A stretch of 64,000 nt of DNA, taken from contig JAUNTQ010000003.1 of the NCBI GenBank assembly GCA_030538605.1, forward strand, positions 33,100 to 97,099. Direction: 5' to 3'. The notes under the pieces were generated by a model. The model did not search any database, was not told the origin of the DNA, and saw nothing but the letters and a program-made list of their open reading frames with translations. The DNA comes from Pseudomonadota bacterium. Lineage in GTDB: Bacteria; Pseudomonadota; Gammaproteobacteria; Burkholderiales; Burkholderiaceae_C. The position numbers and the translations under genes are program-made. Of this stretch, positions 20,064 through 27,702 are shown in pieces (position 1 is the stretch's first letter; every line of letters begins with the position of its first letter).

Positions 20064-20166
20064 TATTCAAAAAAAGGAGCTGTTTGCGCAGCATTTAACT
20101 TATTTTTTAATATATTTATATATAAAATTGTTTTAAATACTACGCAAACAGCTCACTTTTTATAAG
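20064..20166. repeat. AT-rich palindromic element (full copy) and surrounding gap
   Basis: Arms AAAAAAAGGAGCTGTTTGCG (20069-20088) and CGCAAACAGCTCACTTTTTA (20143-20162) flank a very AT-rich core. It belongs to the family described at 10284. The rest of the gap to the next gene (20167-20455) holds a short AT-rich patch, AAAAGCTATTGTTTTAAAAG near 20274, possibly a decayed copy. I see no gene in it. Confidence -1.
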
Positions 20167-20455
20167 TTCAACCTCTCTGCGACCACGACCCTTGCGTCAC
20201 TTCGTCACGGAAAGCCGGAAAACAACCAGCGCGCCCTTGCCGCCACCGCCACCAGCGCCCGTCGGCACACGGCAAAAGCTATTGTTTTAAAAGCAACACA
20301 CGGCAGCAGCGCGCCCGCTCAGCCAAGCCGCCAGCCTCGCAAGACATGCCTGATGGCGTGCAGTGGCTGCGGTACCATGGAGGTTTTTCACGCGCGCCAT
20401 GTCTGCGCGCCGCCGCGCGGCCCTGCTGGCCCGCGCGCATGGAGAGACCGCCACG

Positions 20456-20947
20456 ATGAAACACCTCTTGTCTTTTGCGCCTGCCGCACGTGCGGCGGGT
20501 CTTGGTCTGCTGCTGGCCCTCTCGGCGCTGTGCGCACAGGCCCAGGGCGATGCCGCCGCCACGCCGGGCGACGGGCGTGAAGGCACCTTCAAGACCGTGC
20601 AGGGCGACGTGACCCTGGTGCGCGGCAACACGCGCAACGCCGCCGTGGTGGGCGCTGGCCTGCAACTGGCCGACCGCGTGCTCACCGGCCCCGCCAGTGC
20701 CACCGCCGTGGTGCTGAAAGACGGCACCACCTTGTCCATCGGCCCCGACAGCGCGCTCGATCTGTCCGAATTCAGTTTCGACCCCACCACGCAAGAAGGC
20801 AGCCTGCTGGTGGCGCTGGCGCGCGGCAGCCTGCGCATGGTCACGGGGCTGATCGCCAAGCTCCGGCCCGAGCAGGTCAAGGTCACCACGCCCACCACCG
20901 TGATCGGCGTGCGCGGCACCGACTTCATCGTGGAGCAGCGCCCATGA
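20456..20947 (+). CDS. FecR-domain periplasmic protein
   Basis: 163 residues. The signal peptide (MKHLLSFAPAARAAGLGLLLALSALCAQA) is followed by a FecR domain: GTFKTVQGDVTLVRGNTRNA, GLQLADRVLTGPASATAVVL, DGTTLSIGPDSALDLSEF and RGSLRMVTGLI...TPTTVIGVRGTDFIVE. Family members with this architecture are envelope proteins often encoded next to OmpA-like and CHASE2/cyclase genes. The start ATG 20456 is chosen for the signal peptide; ATG 20399 in the same frame would spoil it. The stop overlaps the next ATG (ATGA), which indicates coupling to the OmpA-like lipoprotein. Confidence -1.
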   Translation: MKHLLSFAPAARAAGLGLLLALSALCAQAQGDAAATPGDGREGTFKTVQGDVTLVRGNTRNAAVVGAGLQLADRVLTGPASATAVVLKDGTTLSIGPDSALDLSEFSFDPTTQEGSLLVALARGSLRMVTGLIAKLRPEQVKVTTPTTVIGVRGTDFIVEQRP

Positions 20948-21543
20948 ACACCCGCCTGATCACCCCCATGTTCGCCCTCGTGGCCATGCTCACTGCTGGC
21001 TGCGCACCCGCCACGCGCGTGGTGCTGCTGCCGCAGGGCGGCAGCGCCGGCGGCGCGGTCGAGGTCAGCGCCCAGGGCGCCGCCGCCGTGACGCTTGACA
21101 AACCCTACGAAGCCGCCACCGTGCATCCGCGCCAGGACATCGCCACCGAGCAGCTCAGCGCCCAGGCCGTCGAAAAGCGCTACGGCCAGCTCCTGGCCGT
21201 GCAGCCGTCCGCGCCGCTCAGCTTCACGCTGTACTTTCAGCCGGGCACGTCCGAGCTCACGCCCGAATCCGCCAGCCAGCTGCAAGACATCATCTCGCGC
21301 GCCACCACGCGTGCGGGCAGCGACATCGTCATCACCGGCCACACCGACAGCGTGGGCAGCATGGAATCCAACGACACGCTCTCGCTGCAACGCGCCAGCG
21401 CCTTGCGCGAGCGCGTCATCTCCGGCGGCTTTGATGCCGCCCGCGTCCAAGCCGTCGGCCGCGGCGAGCGCGAGCCCATCGTGCCAGTGCCCGACGAAAC
21501 CGACGAACCCAAAAACCGGCGCGCCGAAATCGTGGTGCGATAA
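20944..21543 (+). CDS. OmpA-family peptidoglycan-associated lipoprotein
   Basis: 199 residues. The lipoprotein signal has lipobox MLTAGC (Cys about 20). Residues 95-199 form an OmpA C-terminal domain (LYFQPGTSELTPESASQLQD; GSDIVITGHTDSVGSMESND; LSLQRASALRERVISGGF; AVGRGEREPIVPVPDE; NRRAEIVV) with the Asp and Arg that bind diaminopimelate in the family. It should tether the outer membrane to peptidoglycan. It overlaps the fecR-like gene by 4 bp and is followed 61 bp later by cytochrome genes instead of the CHASE2 cyclase often seen with such pairs. Confidence -1.
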   Translation: MNTRLITPMFALVAMLTAGCAPATRVVLLPQGGSAGGAVEVSAQGAAAVTLDKPYEAATVHPRQDIATEQLSAQAVEKRYGQLLAVQPSAPLSFTLYFQPGTSELTPESASQLQDIISRATTRAGSDIVITGHTDSVGSMESNDTLSLQRASALRERVISGGFDAARVQAVGRGEREPIVPVPDETDEPKNRRAEIVVR

Positions 21544-21604
21544 GCGCGCCGCCCGCTCTGTGCGCGGCAGCGCAGGCACCACAAGACACGAGGAAACCCC
21601 CACC

Positions 21605-22375
21605 GTGGCGAACTCCCCAGGCGCTCGGCTGCGCCGCCTCATCCGCGTCCTGTGCGCGACAGCCGCCTTCGGCCTGGGCAGCGCCCAGGCCCAGGGCCAG
21701 TTGCCGCCGTCCCGCCCCTTTGAAGACAGCATGGCCCAGCGCATGCTGGCCTGCACCGCCTGCCACGGCGAACAAGGGCGTGCCGGGCCTGACGGCTATT
21801 ACCCCCGCCTGGCCGGCAAGCCCGCCGGCTACCTCTACCACCAGCTGCTCAACTTTCGCGAAGGCCGCCGCCACTACGGCCCCATGACCCGGCTGGTGGA
21901 CCCGCTCACCGACGCCTATCTGCTCGAAATCGCCCAGTATTTCGCCAGCCTGCACGTGCCCTACCCCCCGCCCGCACAGCCCGCCGCGCCGCCGCCCGCA
22001 CCCGTGCTGGCGCGCGGCGAACGCCTGGCCCACCAGGGCGACGCCGCGCTGCGCCTGCCCGCCTGCGCCCAGTGCCACGGCAGCACGCTGATGGGCGCGC
22101 TGCCCGACGTGCCCGGCCTGCTCGGCCTGCCCGCCGACTACCTGCTCGCCCAGCTCGGCGGCTGGAAAACCGGCCAGCGCCGCGCCCACGAACCCGACTG
22201 CATGGCCGACGTGGTGCAGCGCCTAAGCGATGCCGACGCCTACGCCGTCGTCACCTGGCTCGCCACCCGGCCCGTGCCCGCCGACACGCGCCCCGCCCCT
22301 GCCCTGCCTGCGCCCGTCCCCGGCGCGCCCGAGCTGAAATGCGGCACCGCGCCGCAAGCTAAGGCCGCCCCATGA
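21605..22375 (+). CDS. Di-haem c-type cytochrome (c4-like)
   Basis: 256 residues from GTG 21605, preceded by ACGAGGAAAC. An N-terminal signal peptide ends near AQA. Two haem c sites are CTACH (about 50-54) and CAQCH (about 154-158), with candidate Met ligands M94 (GPMTRL) and M200 (CMADVV). Two similar cytochrome domains are separated by a Pro/Ala linker ([13 protein letters not shown]), as in cytochrome c4. It would be a periplasmic electron carrier. It overlaps the following tri-haem cytochrome by 4 bp, so the two probably form a complex or relay; the dehydrogenase partner is not encoded nearby. Confidence -1.
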   Translation: MANSPGARLRRLIRVLCATAAFGLGSAQAQGQLPPSRPFEDSMAQRMLACTACHGEQGRAGPDGYYPRLAGKPAGYLYHQLLNFREGRRHYGPMTRLVDPLTDAYLLEIAQYFASLHVPYPPPAQPAAPPPAPVLARGERLAHQGDAALRLPACAQCHGSTLMGALPDVPGLLGLPADYLLAQLGGWKTGQRRAHEPDCMADVVQRLSDADAYAVVTWLATRPVPADTRPAPALPAPVPGAPELKCGTAPQAKAAP

Positions 22376-23643
22376 AGCGCGCCCTCCTCCTCCTGCTGGC
22401 CACGCTGGCCCTGGTGCTGCTGCTGGCAGCCGCCTGGCTCTGGCACGTCAACTACAACGACGGCATCGACGTGCGCGCCACCACGCCCGAGCCACCCGCC
22501 AGCGCCGAGCAACTGGCGCGTGGCGCCTACCTCGCCCGCGCCGGCAACTGCATGGCCTGCCACACCGCACGCGGCGGCGCACCCGGCGCGGGCGGGCTGG
22601 CGCTGGCCACGCCCTTCGGCACGCTCTACAGCAGCAACCTCACGCCCGACCCCGACACCGGCATCGGCCACTGGAACCGCGCCACCTTCCTGCGCGCCAT
22701 GCACCACGGCCGCGGCGCCGACGGCCGCCTGCTCTACCCCGGCTTTCCCTACACCCACACCACCGCCCTCACCACGGCCGACGTGGACGCGCTGCTCGCC
22801 CACTTCCGCAGCCTGCCGCCCGCCCGCGTGCCCGTGCCCCCGCACGAGTTGCGCTGGCCCTACAACACCCAGGCCGCGCTGGCCGTGTGGCGCGCGCTCT
22901 ACTTCCGCCCCGGCGCCCTGCCCCCCCGCACCGAGCGCGGGCCAGAGTGGAACCAGGGTGCCTACCTCGTGCATGCCGTGGCCCACTGCTCGGCCTGCCA
23001 CACCCCGCGCGGGCGTCTGGGCGGTGCCAACTGGCTCAACCTGAGCGGCGGCACCCTGCCTGCCGGCTGGTACGCTCCCTCGCTCGCCTCGCCGCACGAA
23101 GCCGGCGTGGCCGACTGGCCCGCGCAAGACATCGTGCAGTTGCTCAAGACCGGCGTGTCCGCGCGCGGCAGCGTCAGCGGCCCCATGGCCGAAGTCGTGC
23201 TGCACGGCACGCAGCACCTGCAGGGCGACGACCTGCGCGCCATGGCCGCCTACCTGCAAACACTGCCTCAAAGCACCGCCGCGCCTGCTGCTGCCCGCTC
23301 CACCGCCCCACCCGCCTCCGCCCGCGTGGGCGAGCGGCTATACGAGCAGCACTGCGCCAGCTGCCACGGTGCCCAGGGCGAAGGCGTGGCCGGTGCCTAT
23401 CCGCCGCTGGCGGGCAACCGCGCCGTCACCATGGCCCGCACCGACAACCTGCTGCAAACCGTGCTGCACGGCGGCTACGCTCCCGCCACCGCCGGCAATC
23501 CCCGCCCTTACGGCATGCCGCCCTTCGCGCAAACCCTCAGCGACGCCGACATCGCCGCCGTGCTCACCCACATCCGCACCCACTGGGGCAACCAGGCGGG
23601 CGAAGTCTCGCCGCTGCACGTCAACCGCCTGAGAGCGAGATAA
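22372..23643 (+). CDS. Tri-haem c-type cytochrome, membrane-anchored
   Basis: 423 residues with an uncleaved-looking N-terminal helix (RALLLLLATLALVLLLAAAW). Three haem motifs are CMACH (60-64), CSACH (206-210) and CASCH (328-332). The three-domain layout resembles the cytochrome c subunits of membrane alcohol, aldehyde or gluconate dehydrogenases, which pass electrons to ubiquinone or an oxidase. ATGA overlap couples it to the di-haem cytochrome. No flavin or molybdopterin subunit lies in the operon, so the electron donor is unknown. Confidence -1.
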   Translation: MKRALLLLLATLALVLLLAAAWLWHVNYNDGIDVRATTPEPPASAEQLARGAYLARAGNCMACHTARGGAPGAGGLALATPFGTLYSSNLTPDPDTGIGHWNRATFLRAMHHGRGADGRLLYPGFPYTHTTALTTADVDALLAHFRSLPPARVPVPPHELRWPYNTQAALAVWRALYFRPGALPPRTERGPEWNQGAYLVHAVAHCSACHTPRGRLGGANWLNLSGGTLPAGWYAPSLASPHEAGVADWPAQDIVQLLKTGVSARGSVSGPMAEVVLHGTQHLQGDDLRAMAAYLQTLPQSTAAPAAARSTAPPASARVGERLYEQHCASCHGAQGEGVAGAYPPLAGNRAVTMARTDNLLQTVLHGGYAPATAGNPRPYGMPPFAQTLSDADIAAVLTHIRTHWGNQAGEVSPLHVNRLRAR

Positions 23644-23645
23644 GC

Positions 23646-23930
23646 CCCCCCTGAGCCGCCTGCGGCGTCATCCCCCAGGGGGACGCCGCTGGTCGCCGGG
23701 GGAACCCCGGCTCGGGCGGCAGGAGTGAATCCCCCCTGAGCCGCCTGCGGCGTCATCCCCCCAGGGGGACGCCGCTGGTCGCCGGGGGAACCCCGGCTCG
23801 GGCGGCAGGAGTGAATCCCCCCTGAGCCGCCTGCGGCGTCATCCCCCCCAGGGGGACGCCGCTGGTCGCCGGGGGAACCCCGGCTCGGGCGACCTGGGAT
23901 GGCCTGCTCCGCGGCCTTTTGAAAGGGCTT
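23646..23930 (+). repeat. Three tandem copies of an 85-86 bp GC-rich repeat
   Basis: Units begin CTGAGCCGCCTGCGGCGTCA at 23651, 23736 and 23822. Each contains CCCCCAGGGGG and GTCGCCGGGGGAACCCCGGC hairpins. The third unit ends in a different tail (GGCCTGCTCCGCGGCCTTTT) that is shared with the copies at 15927 and, inverted, at 43330. The unit is probably a mobile-like intergenic repeat that expanded here. It occupies most of the 438-bp gap 23644-24081; the remainder shows no gene. Confidence -1.
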
Positions 23931-24081
23931 GCTGCGCAGCCCTGACAAGCGGTTCACCTGTATCGCTTGCGGCCCCTATACTGGATCGCGGCACGGCATA
24001 CCCCACACAGCAGCCCAACCTGCGCCTGCGCAGCAGCCGTGCCGGCACAGGCGGGGGCTGGCCATCCACGAGCGACACACC

Positions 24082-25239
24082 ATGGCCCTGAACTGGTTCA
24101 CCCACCGCCCCGCCCGGCGCGCCCGCAGCCGCGCCGATGCCGACGCCGCGCCCCTTGGCACCACGGAAGAGCACGCCCCCTCCGGCCACGCCCCGCCCCC
24201 ATCCTGGCCCGACGTGGTGCGCCAGCTGGGCCAGGAAGTGGCCACCTCGCTGAACACCGCCACCGAGCAGCTCGACCGCCTCAACCGGCTCGAACCCGGC
24301 CTGGTGCGCAGCCTCGGGCCGCTGTCCGACGCCATCGACCGCGCCCGCCAGGCCGGCATGGCCGCCCAGCACGTGCTGCGCCTGTGCGAAGACCCGCCCA
24401 CGCAGCACCGCGAAGCGCTCAACCTCGCCGACGTCGCCCGCGCCGTGCTCACCACCCGCGCCGACTGGCTTGCCCGCCGCCAGATCAGGGCGCGCCAGGG
24501 CCTGGCCAAGGCGCAGGTCTATGCCGACGCCAGCTTGCTCTACATGCTCACCGACGAGCTCATGCAGTGGGCCGGCAGCCTCTCGGGCGACATCGCCATC
24601 ACCGTGGACACCTCCAGCCGCAGCCAGCGCCCGCGCCTGCGCGTAGTCGCCTGGTGCCAGGCCACCGACGTGCCCGAAGCCGCCTGGCGCGGCATGCGCT
24701 GGATGCTGTGGCACGAACTCGCCCGCGCCGTGGGCGCGCTCACGCAGATGGACATGCTGGCCGACCAGGTGCGCGTCACTGTCAGCCTGCCCGCCGCCAC
24801 GCAGGCGCAGATCAGCCACGCCGCCGAAGAAAGCGGCACCCCCTCCAGCGTGTCGGCCGTCATCCAGGGCGCGCGCGTGCTCGTCATCTCCGCCAGCGCC
24901 CAGCGGCGCGCGCAATGCGTGCAGGCGCTCGCGGGCTACGGCGTGGTCATCGACGGTGCCGACGACATGCGCCACGCGCGCCAGCAAACCGAACACCGCA
25001 TCCCCGACGCCCTCATCTACGACAGCAGCGTGCCCGCCGCCAAGGTCGAAGCCTTGCGCGACGCGCTCACCGAGCGCTCGGCCACGCCGCCCGCACTCAT
25101 CGAAATCGACGACCGCGCCGGCGCCACCGAATTCAGCGCCTCCACCGTCGGCGCCATCTCCACCGGCCACGTCGCCGCCAGCTCGCTGCAACAGTCGCTC
25201 GGCCCCGCCCTCGTGTTCGAGCTGTGCAAGGTCATCTGA
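24082..25239 (+). CDS. Unrecognised protein with degenerate histidine-kinase-like and receiver-like halves
   Basis: 385 residues from ATG 24082 (MALNWFTHRPARRARSRADA). After a basic leader, residues about 50-110 form an amphipathic helical region (LGQEVATSLNTATEQLDRLN; SDAIDRARQAGMAAQHVLRL) resembling a dimerisation/phosphoacceptor domain. The segment at 125-245 (VARAVLTTRADWLARRQIRA; YADASLLYMLTDELMQWAGS) follows the outline of a GHKL ATPase, but I see no N- and G-box glycines. Residues about 265-385 resemble a CheY-like receiver (ARVLVISASAQRRAQCVQAL; DALIYDSSVP, where the Asp takes the phosphoacceptor position). It looks like a hybrid two-component descendant that has lost ATP binding. It stands alone between repeat regions; the role is unknown. 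Confidence -1.
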   Translation: MALNWFTHRPARRARSRADADAAPLGTTEEHAPSGHAPPPSWPDVVRQLGQEVATSLNTATEQLDRLNRLEPGLVRSLGPLSDAIDRARQAGMAAQHVLRLCEDPPTQHREALNLADVARAVLTTRADWLARRQIRARQGLAKAQVYADASLLYMLTDELMQWAGSLSGDIAITVDTSSRSQRPRLRVVAWCQATDVPEAAWRGMRWMLWHELARAVGALTQMDMLADQVRVTVSLPAATQAQISHAAEESGTPSSVSAVIQGARVLVISASAQRRAQCVQALAGYGVVIDGADDMRHARQQTEHRIPDALIYDSSVPAAKVEALRDALTERSATPPALIEIDDRAGATEFSASTVGAISTGHVAASSLQQSLGPALVFELCKVI

Positions 25240-25252
25240 CCCGGCGCCTTGC

Positions 25253-25284
25253 AATCAAATACTTTCATAGCTGCCTGCGCAGGA
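25253..25284. repeat. Half copy of the AT-rich palindromic element
   Basis: AATCAAATACTTTCATAGCT followed by GCCTGCGCAGG corresponds to one arm of the element at 10284. There is no matching second arm. Confidence -1.
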
Positions 25285-25300
25285 TGACCGGCGCTCACGC

Positions 25301-25500
25301 GCCATGACAAATGACAAATGACGAAAACCCGGTGCACGCCGATGCCTCCCGTCATTTGTCATGCGCTCGCCAGAGCGCGGCCATTCGTCATCCGCCACGC
25401 GCCATGACAAATGACAAATGACGAAAACCCGGTGCATGCCGACGCCTCCCGTCATTTGTCATGCGCTCGCCAGAGCGCAGTCATTCGTCATCCGCCACCC
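25301..25500 (+). repeat. Two exact-period tandem copies of a 100-bp repeat
   Basis: GCCATGACAAATGACAAATG starts at 25301 and again at 25401; the copies differ at only a few positions. Each unit contains inverted GACAAATGAC / GTCATTTGTC and GCGCTCGCCAGAGCGC hairpins. The third position (25501) begins GCCATG, which is the start region of the RluA-like gene, so the array abuts that start codon exactly. Confidence -1.
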
Positions 25501-25503
25501 GCC

Positions 25504-26157
25504 ATGCCCGCCGCGCCCCAAGCGCTCCAGGTGCTGCACGAAGACCCGCACCTCATCGTGCTCGACAAGCCCGCCGGCCTGCTCGCCGTGCCCGGGCGCG
25601 GCCCCGACAAGGCCGACTGCCTGTCCACCCGCGCGCAACAGCGCTGGCCCGGCGCCCTCATCGTCCACCGGCTCGACCAGGCCACCAGCGGCCTCATGCT
25701 GCTCGCCCTCGACCCCCACACCCAGCGCGCCCTCAGCGCCGCCTTTGCCGAACGCCGCGTACACAAACGCTACGAAGCGCTGGTACACGGGCATCTGCTG
25801 TCGCCCCACCTCACCCACGGCTGGGCCGCCATCGACCTGCCCCTCCTCATCGACTGGCCCAACCGCCCCCGCAGCAAGGTAGACCACGCCAGCGGCAAGC
25901 CCAGCCTCACCCACTGGCGTCCGCTCGCCCACGACGCCGCCCAGCGCCACACCCGCGTGCAGCTCGCCCCCGTCACCGGCCGCTCGCACCAGCTGCGCGT
26001 GCACATGCAGGCCCTGGGCCACCCCATCGTGGGCGATGCCCTCTACGGCCCGACCCCTGACACCGCGCCCCGCCTCATGCTGCACGCCTGCACGCTGCAA
26101 CTCACCCACCCCGCCACCGGCCAGCCCCTGCGCTGCGACAGCCCCGCACCGTTCTGA
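25504..26157 (+). CDS. RluA-family RNA pseudouridine synthase
   Basis: 217 residues from ATG 25504. It converts uridine to pseudouridine in rRNA or tRNA. Family motifs are VLDKPAGLLAVPGRG near residue 20, the catalytic Asp in VHRLDQATSGLML, KRYEALVHG and the C-terminal TGRSHQLRVHMQALGHPIVGDALYG. There is no S4 domain, so it is RluA-like rather than RluC/RluD-like, with 23S/tRNA dual specificity the nearest guess. The start codon lies at the very edge of the 100-bp tandem repeat, so its ribosome-binding region is entirely repeat-derived; an obvious Shine-Dalgarno is absent. Confidence -1.
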   Translation: MPAAPQALQVLHEDPHLIVLDKPAGLLAVPGRGPDKADCLSTRAQQRWPGALIVHRLDQATSGLMLLALDPHTQRALSAAFAERRVHKRYEALVHGHLLSPHLTHGWAAIDLPLLIDWPNRPRSKVDHASGKPSLTHWRPLAHDAAQRHTRVQLAPVTGRSHQLRVHMQALGHPIVGDALYGPTPDTAPRLMLHACTLQLTHPATGQPLRCDSPAPF

Positions 26158-26241
26158 TCCGCTGCGCCCTGGCGCACCGCCGGAACTCCCCGCCCGCCAC
26201 GCCCCTCACACCGTCCTGTCCTCTTCTTGCACCTTCACCAC

Positions 26242-26856
26242 ATGCACCCCCGCCGCCGCCACATCGCCATCGCCCTCGTCGCCGCCCCCTGGGTATGGAC
26301 CGGCGCACGCGCGCAAGCCCCCACGCCGCTGCGCCCCACCCCCGCACAAACCGAAGGCCCGTTCTACCCCGTCGCCCTGCCCGCCGACAGCGACAACGAC
26401 CTGCTGCAAAACGGCCGCCTGGCCTATGCCCACGGCCAGCCCGCCTGGGTGCAAGGCCACGTCACCGACCTCGAAGGCCGCCCCCTCAAAGGCGCGCAAA
26501 TCGAGATCTGGCAATGCGACCAGAACGGCCGCTACCACCACCCGCGCGACGCCGGCAGCGCCGACCCCTCCTTCCAGGGCTTTGGCCGCACCCGCGTCGC
26601 CGCCGACGGCGCGTGGCGCTTTCGCACCATCCGCCCCGCACCCTACACCGGCCGCACGCCCCACATCCACCTCAAAGTCCGGCTGGGCACGCGCGAGCTG
26701 CTCATCACCCAGCTCTACGTGCAAGGCGACCCCGGCAACGCGCGCGACCTTCTCTGGCGCCGGCTCGACGCGCACGGCCGCGCCACCCTCACCCGCCCCT
26801 ACCTGTCCGGCCCCGATGGCCTGCGCGCCGACTACGCCATCGCCGTGGCCGCGTAA
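26242..26856 (+). CDS. Exported intradiol ring-cleavage dioxygenase-like protein
   Basis: 204 residues from ATG 26242. The N-terminus MHPRRRHIAIALVAAPWVWTGARAQA looks like an export signal with consecutive arginines (possibly Tat), cleaved after AQA. The mature part matches the protocatechuate 3,4-dioxygenase / catechol dioxygenase fold: TEGPFYPV, GHVTDLEGRPLKGAQIEIWQ, NGRYHHPRD, RTIRPAPYTGRTPHIHLKV and LYVQGDPGN. The four expected Fe(III) ligands are present (Tyr in GRYHH, Tyr in APYTG, His-x-His in PHIHL). Export is unusual for classical aromatic degradation, and no pathway genes are nearby, so the substrate is unknown. An in-frame TTG at 26227 is an alternative start. Confidence -1.
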   Translation: MHPRRRHIAIALVAAPWVWTGARAQAPTPLRPTPAQTEGPFYPVALPADSDNDLLQNGRLAYAHGQPAWVQGHVTDLEGRPLKGAQIEIWQCDQNGRYHHPRDAGSADPSFQGFGRTRVAADGAWRFRTIRPAPYTGRTPHIHLKVRLGTRELLITQLYVQGDPGNARDLLWRRLDAHGRATLTRPYLSGPDGLRADYAIAVAA

Positions 26857-26988
26857 GGCGTCAACGCGCCCGCGGTCACGTCCGATTCCGGCTGCGCCAC
26901 GGCTTGCTGTCCTACGGTGCGCCACCGTCTGCCCGCCCTATAGTGAGCGTCGTCGAATATCCGATGACATAGAAACGAGGACACAAGC

Positions 26989-27588
26989 ATGAACCGCACT
27001 CCCTCCCTTCGCCGCCCCCTGCGCACCCTGGGCCTGGCCGCCGCCATGGCCATCGGCGGCGTGGCCCTGGTCGGCTGCACCACCACACCGCCCGGCTCCC
27101 AGGCCTCCGGCCCCACCGCCCGCGTCGCCATGGAGCGCGACGTGGACGCCACCCTGGCGCGCCTCTACACCGTAGTGCCCGGCTCGCGCGAAATGGTGCA
27201 GCGCTCCGCTGGCGTGCTCGTCTTCCCCGCCGTCGTGGGCGGCAGCTTCGTCGTCGGTGCCGAACACGGCCGTGGCGCGCTGCGCGAAGGCGGCACCACC
27301 AGCGGCTACTACAGCACCACCGGCGGCTCCATCGGCCTGCAAGCAGGTGGCCAGTCGCGCTCCGTGATCTACGTGTTCAACACGCGTGACGCGCTCGACA
27401 AATTCAAGGCCAGCAACGGCTGGACCGCCGGCGCCGACGCCACCGTCGCCGTGGGCCGCGTGGGCGCCAACGGCAGCGTGGACACCCAGACCGTGCAGCA
27501 GCCCGTGGCCAGCTTCATCCTGACCAACGTCGGCCTCGAAGCCGGTGCCGCCGTCGGCGCCGCGCGCATCGCCCAAGTCACGCTCTGA
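26989..27588 (+). CDS. Ysc84/LppC-domain lipoprotein
   Basis: 199 residues. The lipoprotein signal ends in lipobox ALVGC (Cys about 29). The mature part is the bacterial Ysc84 domain: VPGSREMVQRSAGVLVFPAV, GGSFVVGAEHGRGALREGG, GYYSTTGGSIGLQAGGQSRS, FNTRDALDKFKASNGWTAGA and the terminal AGAAVGAARI. The family is widespread in proteobacterial envelopes; a lipid-binding role is suggested for eukaryotic relatives only. GAGGACACAAGC precedes the ATG. It is monocistronic with a strong terminator behind it. Confidence -1.
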   Translation: MNRTPSLRRPLRTLGLAAAMAIGGVALVGCTTTPPGSQASGPTARVAMERDVDATLARLYTVVPGSREMVQRSAGVLVFPAVVGGSFVVGAEHGRGALREGGTTSGYYSTTGGSIGLQAGGQSRSVIYVFNTRDALDKFKASNGWTAGADATVAVGRVGANGSVDTQTVQQPVASFILTNVGLEAGAAVGAARIAQVTL

Positions 27589-27619
27589 TCGGCAGCGGCC
27601 CACGCGCCGCCTTGCCTGA

Positions 27620-27650
27620 AAGCGCCGCCTGCGGGCGGCGCTTTTCTTTT
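27620..27650 (+). terminator. Rho-independent terminator after the Ysc84 lipoprotein gene
   Basis: AAGCGCCGCC (27620-27629) pairs with GGCGGCGCTT (27634-27643) around TGCG, followed by TTCTTTT. Confidence -1.
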
Positions 27651-27702
27651 CCCGCACGGCGAGGCACCATGCGCGGCACCCATCGTCACGCCACCCCACA
27701 CC

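Noticed and set aside
23646..23930. Tandem 85-bp units considered as a CRISPR array
   Set aside because: The whole unit repeats, with no unique spacers, and no cas genes are nearby.
25301..25500. 100-bp tandem units considered as a CRISPR or iteron array
   Set aside because: Only two nearly identical long units, with no spacers and no replication gene.
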